DNA of 64,000 nt from Hanleya hanleyi (GCA_036873755.1 JAVTVY010039217.1:95451-159450); one strand, 5' to 3'; counted from the stretch's first letter, positions 41,801 through 48,631 are shown. Numbers and translations are program-made. Notes: generated from the sequence alone by a model not told the origin.

Positions 41801-42908
41801 TTGATATTTAGCAATATTACTTGCAATGCATTACTATTGGTTCCGGCATGTTCAGAGAAAAATTTGTAAAAAAAACAAAACAAAACAAACAATAATAATG
41901 AAATAAAATAATTTTCCCCATTGGATGCCCCAAAACATGATACCCAAAGCTGTTGAAAAGGGTTCAAAAACTGCCTCAAAACAGGCCCTGACATGTAAGA
42001 TACATGTAGAAATACTTACCTGGAAATTTTCCATCCTCATATGCCAGTACCATGCAATCCCTGTAATTTTATACTTCTGGTACGAGTACTCAAGTACTTT
42101 ATGTATACCAGCTCGGAATCATTCAGGCTATCAGGGTGACAATGACATTGTTGGACCTACCATGACCCATAAACTTACAGGTCAGGATGGCAACTTAGTA
42201 CTAGTAGGCTGATTCTTTCTGTGTACGTGACCACATGCACACAAACCTTCCAACAGAATTCCTCCAAGACATACTGGTTAAGTTCTCAGACAAAGATCAC
42301 AGAAAACGGTATCTTGCAGATCTTCCAAAAGACAGAATGCATAAATCATTTATACTACAGTGAAACCTGTGAATACAGACACCTGGGTAAACTGACCAAC
42401 CTCTAAATACCAGCATACCCTTGGTCTCAATACTTAAATCTAGAGATTTTGAACCATGATAAATCAGATCCCTGTAAAAACTGACAATATAATCTAGTTC
42501 CAGTCCTAACCAGTTACCTGGGGTGTGAATGACGACACCCTAGGTCAATCCCGGAAGCCCATTGGGCTTCGGGTGACTGAAATGATTTTGGAATGTTTAG
42601 GTAGCATTCAATTATTAGATATGCAGCGAGGGGGGAGGAGGGGTATAAAAATCGGGATTTTTTCCGATGTACACTGGGTTAAATTTTCCGTATGGTAGGT
42701 GGGTCAAAATTTCAAAAAATTTTGCATACGTAATACTTGAATCATCCCATACGATGATATTTCAGAAAACATGTACATGTATACAACAAGTTCAACACTT
42801 AAATGTATTGAATGTGCATGTGAATGACCTACCTGTTGCACCCCTCTTGATGATGAAGTCGGCAGTCAGGGCAAGTAGAAGCCCTAAAACGCTTGAGGTC
42901 CCATGCAT
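5789..42908 (-). CDS. TGFBR3: Betaglycan (TGF-beta receptor type III) homologue, 16 coding exons
   Basis: Whole gene, rebuilt by eye from splice sites and similarity to vertebrate betaglycan, a membrane proteoglycan co-receptor that presents TGF-beta and inhibin ligands to type II receptors. Coding exons: 42908-42833, 30902-30675, 29601-29492, 29140-28957, 26517-26391, 25907-25727, 24741-24564, 23603-23434, 22693-22544, 21120-20908, 16074-15930, 14423-14333, 13817-13631, 12826-12670, 9152-8949, 5883-5789. All phases match and the total is 2496 nt (831 residues; human 851). Domains: signal peptide about 1-24, orphan domain about 26-360, ZP-N about 385-535, SG-rich acidic linker inside it, ZP-C about 560-705, TM about 774-796, tail 797-831. 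Ten ZP cysteines fall where human has them. Introns are GT-AG except intron 15 (GC-AG). Orthology is inferred from full-length collinearity; RNA would confirm exons 1 and 16. Confidence 0.93.
5896..6753. mobile_element. Harbinger-like MITE next to the last TGFBR3 exon
   Basis: About 32 bp TIRs starting GGCCAAARTTAAAAAGTT at both ends. TAA precedes the left end (5893-5895); the right flank has decayed to TCG. Its left end lies 12 bp from the exon 16 splice site. A second element (6088-6563) is nested in it. Confidence 0.6.
6088..6563. mobile_element. Nested hAT-like MITE, 6 bp target duplication TATATT
   Basis: TIRs CAGGCCTGCAAGTG / CAGGCCTTCAAGTG, flanked by TATATT at 6082-6087 and 6564-6569. 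Multiple AATATAGGA motifs fill the subterminal zones. Inserted in the 5896-6753 element, so younger than it. Confidence 0.6.
6911..7243. mobile_element. CAGGGG-ended MITE with CTTGTC motifs
   Basis: Ends CAGGGGTTGAAAT...ATTTCGACCCATG, flanked by AGTGAA (6905-6910 and 7244-7249). Subterminal ACTTGTC/GACAAGT repeats. Non-coding. Confidence 0.55.
7603..8216. repeat. 21 bp minisatellite, about 29 copies
   Basis: Unit CTTATGTCACCATTACTATT plus C, with recurring variants (CTCACGTC, CATTAGGTC) that form a higher-order pattern. Because 21 is a multiple of 3 and units lack stops, long spurious frames appear on both strands. It lies in TGFBR3 intron 15. Confidence 0.95.
8220..8940. other. Intron 15 sequence, nothing recognised
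   Basis: AT-rich unique sequence between the minisatellite and exon 15. No coding or RNA signal seen. Confidence 0.4.
8949..9152 (-). CDS. TGFBR3: TGFBR3 coding exon 15: transmembrane segment
   Basis: Residues 733-800, phase 1 in and 1 out, acceptor CTCGCTTATAG. The helix TVIGIAFAAFVIGVMLTAAL followed by WYIHTHTG is nearly identical to human TVMGIAFAAFVIGALLTGAL WYIYSHTG, the most conserved part of the gene. The donor is GC (ACAG|GCAAGTAA), a good GC-AG consensus. Without splicing the frame would close two codons later (GK-stop). Confidence 0.95.
9724..10873. mobile_element. TTAA-target DNA element, copy A (interrupted)
   Basis: Ends GGTGGCCCTCCG and CGGAGTGCACCC form an imperfect TIR; TTAA follows at 10874-10877, and the left TTAA has decayed to CCTA. 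It is near-identical to copy B (11643-12295) but split by a 495 bp MITE plus its TTAA duplication. Length without the insertion is about 651 bp. TTAA targets suggest a piggyBac or Kolobok type; no transposase. Confidence 0.65.
9824..10318. mobile_element. 495 bp MITE with TTAA duplication and two CRE motifs
   Basis: TIR AGAGGTA...TACCTCT inside TTAA at 9820-9823 and 10319-10322. Copy B of the host element gives the empty site with a single TTAA. It carries perfect TGACGTCA palindromes at 10015-10022 and 10111-10118. A diverged inverted copy is at about 12960-13441. Confidence 0.8.
11643..12295. mobile_element. TTAA-target DNA element, copy B (653 bp)
   Basis: Same sequence as copy A with only scattered differences; left TTAA at 11639-11642, right flank CTAT (decayed). 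It provides the empty site that proves the nested insertion in copy A. Short open frames in it are shared by both copies and look accidental. Confidence 0.7.
12670..12826 (-). CDS. TGFBR3: TGFBR3 coding exon 14: end of ZP-C
   Basis: Residues 681-732, phase 0 in and 1 out, acceptor CACTTTGTAG, donor GTGAGT. CLEPQQYC matches human CVPPDEAC, the last two ZP cysteines; then a juxtamembrane stretch including FVVKGENS. Confidence 0.9.
12960..13441. mobile_element. Diverged inverted copy of the 9824-10318 MITE
   Basis: Reverse complement of the TTAA MITE, including AGATTCTTCAATTCGGTCTA and the end GCTGCTACCTCT. The flanks no longer match TTAA and the CRE palindromes have mutated (TGATGTCA, TGACATCG), so it is older. 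It lies in intron 13. Confidence 0.6.
13631..13817 (-). CDS. TGFBR3: TGFBR3 coding exon 13: ZP-C
   Basis: Phase 2 in and 0 out, residues to 680, acceptor CCTGTCACAG, donor GTAACC. RFSFLFPSRVSGTQSYLHC and SPCRQG match human RFSFVFKPVFNTSLLFLQC and TLCTKM, giving two ZP-C cysteines. A longer open frame here (13627-13809) is a shadow in the wrong frame. Confidence 0.94.
14333..14423 (-). CDS. TGFBR3: TGFBR3 coding exon 12: ZP-C
   Basis: Residues 588-617 plus two bases, phase 1 in and 2 out, acceptor TTGTTACTTGTAG, donor GTAAGA. LQLQIQNCWLSATSGD and YHIIKEGC (last Cys completed in exon 13) match human LGFAIQTCFISPYSNP and YTIIENIC. The exon is only 91 nt and too short to stand out as an open frame; it was found by looking for the missing phase 1-to-2 exon. 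Confidence 0.92.
14513..15637. mobile_element. 1125 bp element, 5 bp target duplication GGCTT
   Basis: TIR CAGGCCTGTGCTGT / CAGGTCTGTGCTGT, flanked by GGCTT at 14508-14512 and 15638-15642. Both subterminal zones are packed with GGTAACCT/AGGTTACC-type palindromes. It lies in intron 11 and has no recognisable transposase; the 156-codon frame at 15020-15490 matches nothing I know. Confidence 0.65.
15930..16074 (-). CDS. TGFBR3: TGFBR3 coding exon 11: start of ZP-C
   Basis: Residues 540-587, phase 0 in and 1 out, acceptor TTGTTTTCACAG, donor GTAAAT. ENPLFRTVRDFPVYVSSQQS and IYVQASIL align with human YNTDLFLVPSQGVFSVPENG and VYVEVSVT. Confidence 0.93.
16849..17716. mobile_element. Long-TIR element, AGGGCTGTTCC ends
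   Basis: About 40 bp TIRs (AGGGCTGTTCCAGA then ACATATGTA and a C-rich run). Flanks TCTATGTA (16841-16848) and AATATGTA (17717-17724) may be an eroded 8 bp duplication. Subterminal GTGGGTGG repeats; the centre (17060-17257) is a repeat also found at 48632-48866. Confidence 0.55.
17060..17257. repeat. Dispersed repeat shared with 48632-48866
   Basis: Shares AAACTTATTTTAATCC, GAATCTTGTCC, GAGTTCGCGA and the ATTGGACAGGC...CCAATGAAATAC pair with the second copy. It sits inside a different transposon type, so it may be a captured fragment. Confidence 0.5.
18330..18920. mobile_element. Pearl-like tandem element with ACGG tail
   Basis: Three cores starting GCAAAATACTTTCTGACACG-like (18342, 18560, 18716), then (ACGG)n at 18830-18865, then GACAATACCCCTAGGCCAAA and GTTGGCCGAGGGGTAAAA. 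The tandem-core, ACGG microsatellite and conserved tail layout is that of molluscan pearl/CvA elements. The same tail closes the 32.0-33.4 kb array. Confidence 0.6.
20150..20460. repeat. SINE-like repeat with two strong hairpins
   Basis: Perfect 15 bp hairpin 20183-20197/20213-20227 and 11 bp hairpin 20353-20363/20369-20379, each preceded by a GGTGGTTGG block, followed by GATATAGCTGAAATATTG and AAAGCGACGTTAAATTC. The final piece resembles a 3' end common in molluscan SINE-like repeats; the name is not certain. Confidence 0.4.
20908..21120 (-). CDS. TGFBR3: TGFBR3 coding exon 10: acidic SG-rich linker and fourth ZP-N Cys
   Basis: Residues 469-539, phase 0 both sides, acceptor TTCTTTGATAG, donor GTAAGT. 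VIKAVTW matches human IVIQVPAL; then RGSGGGSNEDDEYSGSGSEP (about 484-503), a canonical glycosaminoglycan attachment context, in the same place as the human acidic stretch with attachment serines. IGIDCGKG supplies the fourth ZP-N cysteine (human VVFNCSLQ). Confidence 0.93.
21731..21827 (-). repeat. tRNA-like SINE head
   Basis: Minus strand shows an A box (GGTGGCCGAGTGG) and B box (GGATTCGAGTC) spaced as in a Leu/Ser-type tRNA with a long variable arm, but acceptor ends do not pair. Best read as a tRNA-derived SINE head or tRNA pseudogene, in intron 9. Confidence 0.55.
22544..22693 (-). CDS. TGFBR3: TGFBR3 coding exon 9: ZP-N
   Basis: Residues 419-468, phase 0 both sides, acceptor CTGATTATAG, donor GTATGT. 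ACRAQSNGTHYILRT matches human TCKAKMNGTHFVLES, including the NGT glycosylation sequon, followed by the third ZP-N cysteine (TRCNTQ, human NGCGTR) and MVYSNA (human VVYYNS). Confidence 0.96.
23434..23603 (-). CDS. TGFBR3: TGFBR3 coding exon 8: linker and start of ZP-N
   Basis: Residues 362-418, phase 1 in and 0 out, acceptor CCTTCCATAG, donor GTAAGG. A proline-rich linker (FLPRPPDSD) leads into the first ZP cysteine (MRTLCHTAGLDIYLPK), placed like human LSVKCDNEKMIVAVEK. The linker is much shorter than in human. Confidence 0.9.
24564..24741 (-). CDS. TGFBR3: TGFBR3 coding exon 7: end of orphan domain
   Basis: Residues 303-361, phase 0 in and 1 out, acceptor GTGATATTTCCAG, donor GTATGT. GQDLVSWVEHRYGSILSYSS aligns with human QGNLVKWALDNGYSPITSYT. 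The first 21 nt of the exon and its acceptor form the downstream end of a 52 bp tandem array (see 24721-25076). Confidence 0.93.
24721..25076. repeat. 52 bp minisatellite spanning the exon 7 acceptor
   Basis: Seven copies starting at 24721, 24773, 24825, 24877, 24929, 24981 and 25033. The unit holds the first 21 nt of TGFBR3 exon 7, its AG and the adjacent intron. All seven keep TTTCCAG on the minus strand. Confidence 0.95.
25155..25650. repeat. SINE-like dispersed repeat with (TTGG)n start
   Basis: Begins TTGGTTGGTTGGTTG then GAAGTTTAACATCGCACC, a motif recurrent in molluscan genomes. The 93-codon open frame in it is considered accidental. Intron 6. Confidence 0.35.
25727..25907 (-). CDS. 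TGFBR3: TGFBR3 coding exon 6: orphan domain
   Basis: Residues 242-302, phase 2 in and 0 out, acceptor TTGTTCCACAG, donor GTAAGT. VHIIEVSG, LVLILKSPDDLSWRVKS and VRGDIEIV match human VHIIELIT, LILILKCKKSVNWVIKS and VKGSLKII. Human's Cys in LILKCK is replaced by Ser here. Confidence 0.95.
26391..26517 (-). CDS. TGFBR3: TGFBR3 coding exon 5: orphan domain, second half
   Basis: Residues 200-241 plus two bases, phase 1 in and 2 out, acceptor TTTTTTTTCACAG, donor GTAAAT. Two cysteines (SVCEVQ and TGCASP) sit where human has PKCNIG and EGCVMS; the rest is diverged. Confidence 0.88.
27002..28498. mobile_element. 1.5 kb Harbinger-like element, TAA target
   Basis: About 34 bp TIRs (GGCCACACAAA...TTGGTTCTCAGGCC at both ends) flanked by TAA at 26999-27001 and 28499-28501. 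It sits in intron 4 and holds the 164-codon open frame described at 27746. No DDE transposase seen. Confidence 0.7.
27746..28240 (-). other. Open frame inside the 1.5 kb TAA element, unrecognised
   Basis: 164 codons; alternative start MMETVGSS. There is a moderately hydrophobic stretch (LYLVMPALVSL), FVGGGDFDCVNVPEEF, and a polar C-terminus. It resembles neither a Harbinger transposase nor its Myb-like partner. It could be a captured host fragment or chance. No function is assigned. Confidence 0.25.
28605..28760. repeat. Foldback: 45 bp inverted arms
   Basis: Arms begin TAGGAGGAAAGTAACTCCG and reach ACATCTTGTG; the loop holds CATCATCAGGAATATT. The outer motif AAGTAACTCCGAATA is shared with the larger foldback at 38089-38925. 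A pearl-like tail follows at 28795-28865. Confidence 0.6.
28957..29140 (-). CDS. TGFBR3: TGFBR3 coding exon 4: orphan domain
   Basis: Residues 139-199, phase 0 in and 1 out, acceptor CACTTCTTTCAG, donor GTAAGT. LIEWAKQMYGTLTSFSELR aligns with human LLNWARKEYGAVTSFTELK. This is one of the best conserved stretches and fixes the identity of the gene. Confidence 0.95.
29492..29601 (-). CDS. TGFBR3: TGFBR3 coding exon 3: orphan domain
   Basis: Residues 102-138, phase 1 in and 0 out, acceptor TACTTTCTTCAG, donor GTAAGA. KEPLVIILKSHGPTTWRVET aligns with the human stretch SVVFLLNSPHPLVWHLKTER. A strand-rich piece of the orphan domain. Confidence 0.93.
30675..30902 (-). CDS. TGFBR3: TGFBR3 coding exon 2: start of orphan domain
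   Basis: Residues 26-101. Acceptor CTCCCTTGTAG, donor GTCAGT, phase 1 in and 1 out. It encodes GKCS, HWCAS and GQEVHAINL, matching human ALCEL, SGCAS and PQEVHVLNL in order. This is the first half of the membrane-distal ligand-binding orphan domain, with its first cysteine pair. Confidence 0.92.
31503..31758. mobile_element. 256 bp Harbinger-like MITE, TAA target
   Basis: TIRs GGCCATCCACAATAATATTT / GGCCATGCACAATAATATTT running on to CCAGTAACC; flanks TAA at 31500-31502 and 31759-31761. Inner CTACCTACC and GGGTAGGCA repeats. Intron 1. Confidence 0.8.
32030..33360. mobile_element. Pearl-like element, ~150 bp core x8 with ACGG tail
   Basis: Core start GATGGCCGCC recurs near 32270, 32419, 32570, 32722, 32872, 33011 and 33162; then ACGTACGGACGTACGG (33284 on), then CAATACCCCATGGCCAAAAT and TGGCCGAGGGGTAAAA. 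Same tail as 18830-18920. Open frames within it are accidental. Confidence 0.7.
33361..36280. other. Intron 1 region, little recognised
   Basis: No exon for the gene was found. 35265-35430 contains repeated AGGTGTG motifs suggestive of another MITE, but the ends are unclear. Open frames at 33770-34180 and 34702-35028 show no family resemblance. Confidence 0.3.
36430..36900. repeat. Degenerate tandem repeat
   Basis: Diverged units around CCACATACCAAATTTGGAAA and TGGCGCCATCTATGG. Non-coding, in intron 1. Confidence 0.35.
38089..38925. mobile_element. Foldback element, ~90 bp inverted arms
   Basis: Arms share GCAGAAGCAAAGTAACT, ACACATGGTGACAGTCTC and AATATTTCGACAAAATTT up to GTCATCTTCAGGA; about 650 bp AT-rich loop. 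Related in its outer motif to 28605-28760. Intron 1. Confidence 0.7.
38940..40190. mobile_element. Tandem-core element with GCGGCGG end
   Basis: Diverged units of roughly 300 bp (TTGGCATGTGAATTA..., AATTTCATGGAAATCAAAC), then GTCGCGGCGGCGGCGG and a closing hairpin AGAGCATCCACTTTGTGGAAATGCTCT-type palindrome. The 207-codon frame at 39436-40059 comes from the repeat. Confidence 0.4.
40792..40945. mobile_element. 154 bp MITE with TTGCCC motifs, 5 bp duplication ATGTA
   Basis: Ends CTGGGTATGAAATAG...CTATTTCGCACCCTG, flanked by ATGTA at 40787-40791 and 40946-40950. Subterminal TTGCCC/GGGCAA hairpins. This is the intact empty-site relative of the copy split by the Spy-like element at 58814-60161. 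Confidence 0.8.
41412..41500 (+). repeat. tRNA-Lys-like relic with internal 24 bp duplication
   Basis: TTTAGCTCAGTTAGTGGGTA gives an A box and CTTTTAAG an anticodon-loop-like stretch; GGGTAACTGTACTTTTAAGT and its end are repeated head to tail. The B box is degraded (AGTAATTCAATTT), so not a working tRNA. Confidence 0.45.
42833..42908 (-). CDS. TGFBR3: TGFBR3 coding exon 1: signal peptide
   Basis: Encodes residues 1-25: a short polar start, a hydrophobic core (VLGLLLALTA) and a basic stretch (KRGAT), i.e. a typical signal peptide. The start ATG at 42908 follows GCC, a fair Kozak context. It ends GCAACAG before donor GTAGGT, phase 1, which exon 2 requires; human TGFBR3 also splices just after its signal peptide. 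The link to exon 2 spans a 11.9 kb intron and rests on phase and protein layout, so it is less certain than the other joins. Confidence 0.75.
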
Positions 42909-43114
42909 GGCCTGTGTTAGCCTGGGCACAGCAAGCCCTCCCTGTTTAGAGCCCCAGTGATGGGGAGTGAAGGGCTATAGAGTTTCCAGGGTTTTGTCAG
43001 TCTAGTGTTTATGGCCAGCCACAACTGTTATAGTATCAGGAGAGGCCCAGTAGAACAGTCAGGCAAGGCTATCTTTATAGCCCAGGTTAGGTCTGTTTTT
43101 GCACTGACTTTGAC
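42909..43114 (-). other. TGFBR3: Probable 5' UTR part of TGFBR3 exon 1
   Basis: Upstream of the ATG there is no longer in-frame coding signal. A possible 3' splice site (TATCTTCACAG, ending at 43115) suggests that this exon begins at 43114 and that a non-coding first exon lies further up, as in vertebrates. No promoter could be identified. Confidence 0.3.
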
Positions 43115-45640
43115 CTGTGAAGATACAAAAATATAAACAAGAGTCAAATACTGCAAGACTGAATCAACCCCAGTTACATGTATACCAATGGGTACTTCTA
43201 TATAATTAAGAGTCCGAATTAACCGAGTTAGTACATATGTACCAAGGATTCATAGACTTGTCATTGATAATGGGTCCTAACAGTTTTTTCAGAAACTCCA
43301 TTATCGGTTAACCAAATCTTTACCTAGAATTAGGATGAAAATGCTAATATATTCCATTATCTTTTTGTTAGAAGACCTATTTTATCTTGAATTATTTCTA
43401 AAATTTCACTAATTCACTGCATTTCAGGTTGAAAGATATTTTCAATCGACAAGCCCACAAGGAATGGTAAGGTATGGTATTGAAGGTCCAATCATTCAAT
43501 CAAAGCAAGTCCAACTTCCACTCCTTAAAGAAACATAGAATGCTGCTTCTGTGTTCTCAAATAGTAGAAATAAAAATAAAAAATAAATAAAAATAATTTG
43601 AAATAAAAAGGTTACCACATGCATGTGTTGACCAGGGATTCATTAGTCATTGAGTTTTACTACCGTAACAGGGGTATATTAATATCTAAACAAGAGCCCA
43701 AAGGGGCTTCAATATACGCCCGTTTATCTGGAATTATATTGGTCCAAATTTCAAGGTTGTTTAATAGCCATGATTCCAATTGGTAGCTAGCCTACAATTT
43801 TGTGGTTCTGAGAATGTAACATATATGACATGTTATATTGAATGATAAACTAAAACGAGCTTAACTCTTGGTAACTAGTTGCCCTTGAAGCAAGAGCCAA
43901 GTGATCACATATCCCACACTGAAATTGACAATAGTCAAACACAAGAAAATAGTAGTTTTCATGCAAATGGATTCCTTTCAGACGAGAGAATTTTTCATGA
44001 AGGAAGAAGAAACTGATGAAGTAAACCTTTGTTCTCGAGTTAATAAACAGGTATGAAGTTCATAAAGGACCCCTCTCCCCGTTAAATTAGTAAATGTATG
44101 GTTTTTATTTCACAACAGTTTAACTAAATGTAGCTGTTTCAAATATGAGAGACAACTCCACAGGATGAATGCCATATACATGTAGGGGAGAGAACTCTGA
44201 ATAGTCCAACCTAACACATATGGTCAGCTAAACTTGATTCAGTTTTGAAGGATTGTGACCTTGACCTTGGACAAAGGAGGTGTTCGCTTTAGATGGATAT
44301 TTTTCCCTTCAGTCGTTCTCTGTTGCTCTAATTGTCTCGCTCCGAGCCGGACGGTAAATTGTGACGTCATGCTCAGGTATTCCCCAACTCTTTGTCAGAC
44401 AGGCGAGGCCAGTCTAATGGGAAATTCTGGTTCATATTCTCATACGATTATCATTAGTATTTCCATGAACGACCCAGATATTTACGAACAATAATCAGTT
44501 ATATTAATATATAAACCGACTCGAAAACTGAAGAAAAAAAAATCACTGCCAAAAGTTCAGCGAACAATAATTAAGGAAGTAACTGCAACAACAACAACAA
44601 CAAAAAAATCATATTGGCACATGCATTATCACTTGGGAACGCAAGCGTCATCACTTGTTTAGGGTCATTTCCTTAATAAAGGCCTTGATATAAGACAAGT
44701 TCAACCTTATAACTTTTCAATTCATAGTTACAACTTTCCGCTGCCCTAAGACGAAATTATGTATGTGTAACAATTATTTTTTGCTCTGCTGGATCGTCAG
44801 AATATTCAAACACTGAACAAGTGGTCTGACTGTGTGTGTGGAGTTGTTTGTGTGCAATTCTATTCACGAATTATAAGAAAATAAGGGATTATGTGCGTTA
44901 GGGGTTCGCTGTCTTTCATTTCACGTCACTTTTGCAGTTTAAAGTGCAAACTGAAGATGGGAGAAAAAAGGAAAAAATGAAAATATTTTTTCAGGGATTT
45001 GGGGATTCGAACCAAAATGTTGCGTTTCTTTTAATCTGTAGTCCGACACTGTAACCATTCGGCCAAGCAGCTGTTTACAATTATCGGCTTGAGGAATCAT
45101 GTGCTGAATGGCGGTGAACGACACCCTTTCAGAGCATTACAAGCATTTTTACATATTTCAGTATTATGATAATATGACACCTTAACCAAAACGATTTTTC
45201 ATTATCATTTCGGATCAAACGCACCGCATTTCGATATGTAGGGCTCGTCTTGGTTAAAGGTGTCATATTTTATATATGAAGGGAATTCCCTTCAAGAATA
45301 TCGCCAAAAATTGCAAAAACAAACAAATGCTTATTTTCTAATACTCGTAATATTTTTTTGACAAGTCTCTTCTCGGTGAAAATTGAGAATATGAAAATTC
45401 AGTATTTTCTCTCTCGAGCTAATAACTTTTCAAGTGAATGAGAGGAAATTATATTTTCGGTTTATAAACGCAACACACTAAGGAAAAAATTACGGTCAAA
45501 CCGAACACCTCCTTTATCTCAAAATGTATGGCTCCTCTCTGCCATGCAAGTAAGGTATACTCAAAGGTTGGTACCATTCCATAACTAGAGATATCGCATG
45601 GCCAACAAATGTTAATGGATGAATGGGCAGAACGCAACAT
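43115..45640. other. Upstream flank of TGFBR3, nothing firm
   Basis: No exon recognised. There is a TGACGTCA at 44362-44369 and a tRNA-like relic at 44999-45076. GAGCCCAAAGGGGCTTC then ATACGCCCG at 43692-43725 mirrors GGCGGGCGTAT at 48053, so the satellite may belong to one large element. Confidence 0.3.
44999..45076 (-). repeat. tRNA-like SINE head or tRNA pseudogene
   Basis: Minus strand A box (TTGGCCGAATGGTTA) and B box (GGTTCGAATCC) are intact; the acceptor stem does not pair and the anticodon arm is degraded. Confidence 0.55.
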
Positions 45641-45689
45641 CACATTACACGACTTCGTCTTCGACAGGCATATGAAAATGTGACTTTTA

Positions 45690-48060
45690 ATGATTTCTTG
45701 ATTTTGGGGTCCCAGTGACCTTGACCTTTGACCCCCATTTTGGTATGTAACACATGTCCAACTAATGTATCTACTGGCAGAAATTTTTTTTCTTAACGAT
45801 TTCCTGATTTTGGGATCAGTGAGCTTGACCTTTGAACTTGACCTAAATGTTGGTACACGACACATCGTCTTCCCTCAATGTATCAATGGACACGAAAAAA
45901 TCATGATTTTTATGAATTTCATGATTTTGGGGGTCAGTGACCTCGACGTTCGGCCGTGACCTACATTTTGGTATGTGCTACATCATGCCCCCCTAATGTA
46001 TCTACTGACACAAAAAAAAGTCAATACAAAGATTTCTTGATTCTGGAGTCAGTAACCTTGACTATTGACCTTGACCTAAATTTTGGTAGATGACAAATCG
46101 TCTCCCTGTAATTTCTCAATGGACACAAAAAATCATAATTTTTAACAATTTCACGATTTTGGGGTCACAGTGACCTTGGTCTTTGACCTACATTTTGGTA
46201 TGTGACACATCGTGTTCCCCTAATGTATCTACTGACACAAAAACATGATATTTTGAATAATTTCCTGATTTTGGGGTCACAGTGATCATTGACCTTATTT
46301 TTGGTATGCGACACTTCACTTCACCCTATTGAATCCACTTAAAAAAATTAGTAATTTTTAATGATTTCCAGATTTTTAGGTAACACTGACCTTTGACCTT
46401 GATTCTGGGGTCACAGTGACCTTGACTATTGACCTCGATCTAAATTTCGGTACATGACGAAACGGCTCCCTGTAATTTCTCAATGGACTCAAAAAATCAT
46501 GATTTTTAGCAATTTCACAATTTTGGGGTCACAGTGACCTTGACCTACATTTTGGTAGGTGACACATCGTGTCCCCCTAATGTATAGATCTACTGACACA
46601 AAAAATTGTTATTTTTAATAATTTCCTGATTTGGGGGTCACAGTGACCTTTGACCTTCGACCCTGACCTATTTTTTGGTATGTGACACTTCATTTCCCCC
46701 TATTGAATCCACTCACAAAAAATTAGAAATTTCCAGATTTTTATGTCACACGGCCCTTTGACCTCTGACCTCGACCTACATTTGGTATGCAAGACATCGT
46801 TCTCCCCTAGGGCATCCACTCACCAACAATTATAACTGTAGATAGAAAACTGTCGATGATCAATGATTTTCAGATTTTAGGCAACAGTGACCTTTGACAT
46901 CTGACCTCGACCTCAATTTTGGTATGCGACACATCGTCTCCACCTAGCGTATCCACTCACGAGAAATTGCAACTGTGGATAGCAAACGTTCACATGTATA
47001 GACCAGACACGAACACTTTAATGATTTCCTGTTTTTTGGGTCAGTGAGCTTTGACCTATGACCTCGACCTTCATTTTGGTACGCGACACATCCAAGCCTG
47101 GAAATAAGGGGCCGGTCATGGACATTGTCCGACATGAAATGATGTGTTGACAGGCACAACTGTTTTTAAGTAGGTCATTTTGTCGGGCACCAATTTCTCT
47201 GAAATTCATTTTTATCACTAATTAAGATCCTTGTGAAGAAACCTCTCAGCTGAATTTAGAAAATAATACTAACATGATTTTATTTTCCCTGTTGAACACG
47301 CTGAAAGACGAACATATGGCCACGTTTTCTTTGACATTTTCTTGAGCACAAGTCTTCATGACGTCATACGTTTTGATGCACAATTTGTGAAAAACATGAT
47401 TCTCAATCTAAAGAAGTTGTTGCAGTCCAAAATTAACTCATATCAATTGATTTCAACACTTAGACAACTAGGCAGAATGTTTTGGAAACACTCAGAGAGC
47501 ACAGTTTGCTCCACTAAACATCGCTGACTAACAACAACAACAGCAGGTTAATAGTGTGAACAATCAAAATTGCAGATTTGCAAATAATTCGAAAGTGGAC
47601 TGATCGTGTATGCCAACTATAATATTTATTTTTCTTTACCAATGATTTAACAACATCATATGCTTACTTGGGAATTCTGAGTACCATTTGAACATTCAAC
47701 AAGGAGAGTGTATAATATTTCTCAAGATGAATTGATACCATTTAAAGCTGATTTTTAACTTTTAACAAAAGTTGACAATTTATTACTATTGTTGTTACAT
47801 TTTGTAGTTCAGTTTTGCTTATTAACATATATGACAGGTACACCATTTAAAATGACCGGTACCAAATGGTTGGTGCCTGTCATTTTGTCAGGCAGGTCTG
47901 AACAAATTATTTCCAGGCCTGACATCGTCTCCCCATAGGGTATCCACTCACCAAAAATTAGAACTGTAGATAGAAAACTGTTCCAGATATAGACCGGACA
48001 CGAGGGACGGACAGACGGACGGAAACCGCCATCACATAATACGTCCGCCTTTTGGCGGGC
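45690..48060. repeat. ~110 bp satellite rich in TGACCTTTGACCT
   Basis: More than ten diverged units, each with GATTTTGGGGTCACAGTGAC, runs of TGACCT half-sites, TTTTGGTATGTGACACATCG and CTAATGTATCTACTGACAC. It closes with GGACGGACAGACGGACGG and GCGGGCGTATAAA. A hAT-like element interrupts it at 47093-47921. Confidence 0.85.
47093..47921. mobile_element. 829 bp element, 5 bp duplication ACATC
   Basis: TIR CAAGCCTGGAAATAA / CAGGCCTGGAAATAA, flanked by ACATC at 47088-47092 and 47922-47926, inside a satellite unit. Subterminal GACAGGCACCA / TGTCATTTTGTC motifs. No clear coding sequence. Confidence 0.75.
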
Positions 48061-48631
48061 GTATAAAATTTTTAAAACTGATCGTCAAAAAACTACAAAG
48101 TATATGACTTAGAAAGTAAATAATAAACATTTCTGCAAAAACTCAATTTCTGAAGTGTTGTGGTCAACAATGTTAGTATTTAGGCTCGTTCTGCTTCGAC
48201 AAGCATTGATCAGACCTCTCTCTGTATTCCATATTTGCTTGTAACACTGTTTTGAGATGGGCAGAAAATACGGAAAATCCGCAGTATATTTCAATTGACG
48301 AACATTCACTGCAGAGCTGATCAACTAGATCAGGAACCTTAATGCACATGTTAGAAGAATGAGTAAATGAAGGTTCTCGACTGTTGGCACTATCGGCACG
48401 ACGCTGGCAGTAGCGAAATTTCCACCCTTGGCAGGGGTTTTTCTAGCCGATTTCTCATCGTGGTAATCCCGATGAGAAATTTTAAAAATTGAGTTTTAGA
48501 GGATTTTTGTAAATTGAGTTTTCTCTCGACAAATTCAGTTTCTCTTATTTTTCCATATTGAGCGCGCTTGTGCGCGAAAAAAAATGGAGTTTTACTGATA
48601 TTTCCTCGCCCATATCATTGTGTAGTTGTAT

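Noticed and set aside
44999..45076. Functional tRNA gene
   Set aside because: A and B boxes are present, but the acceptor stem does not pair and the anticodon arm is degraded.
45449..45865. 138-codon minus-strand open frame
   Set aside because: It lies in the DR1-rich satellite, and repeat units explain the frame.
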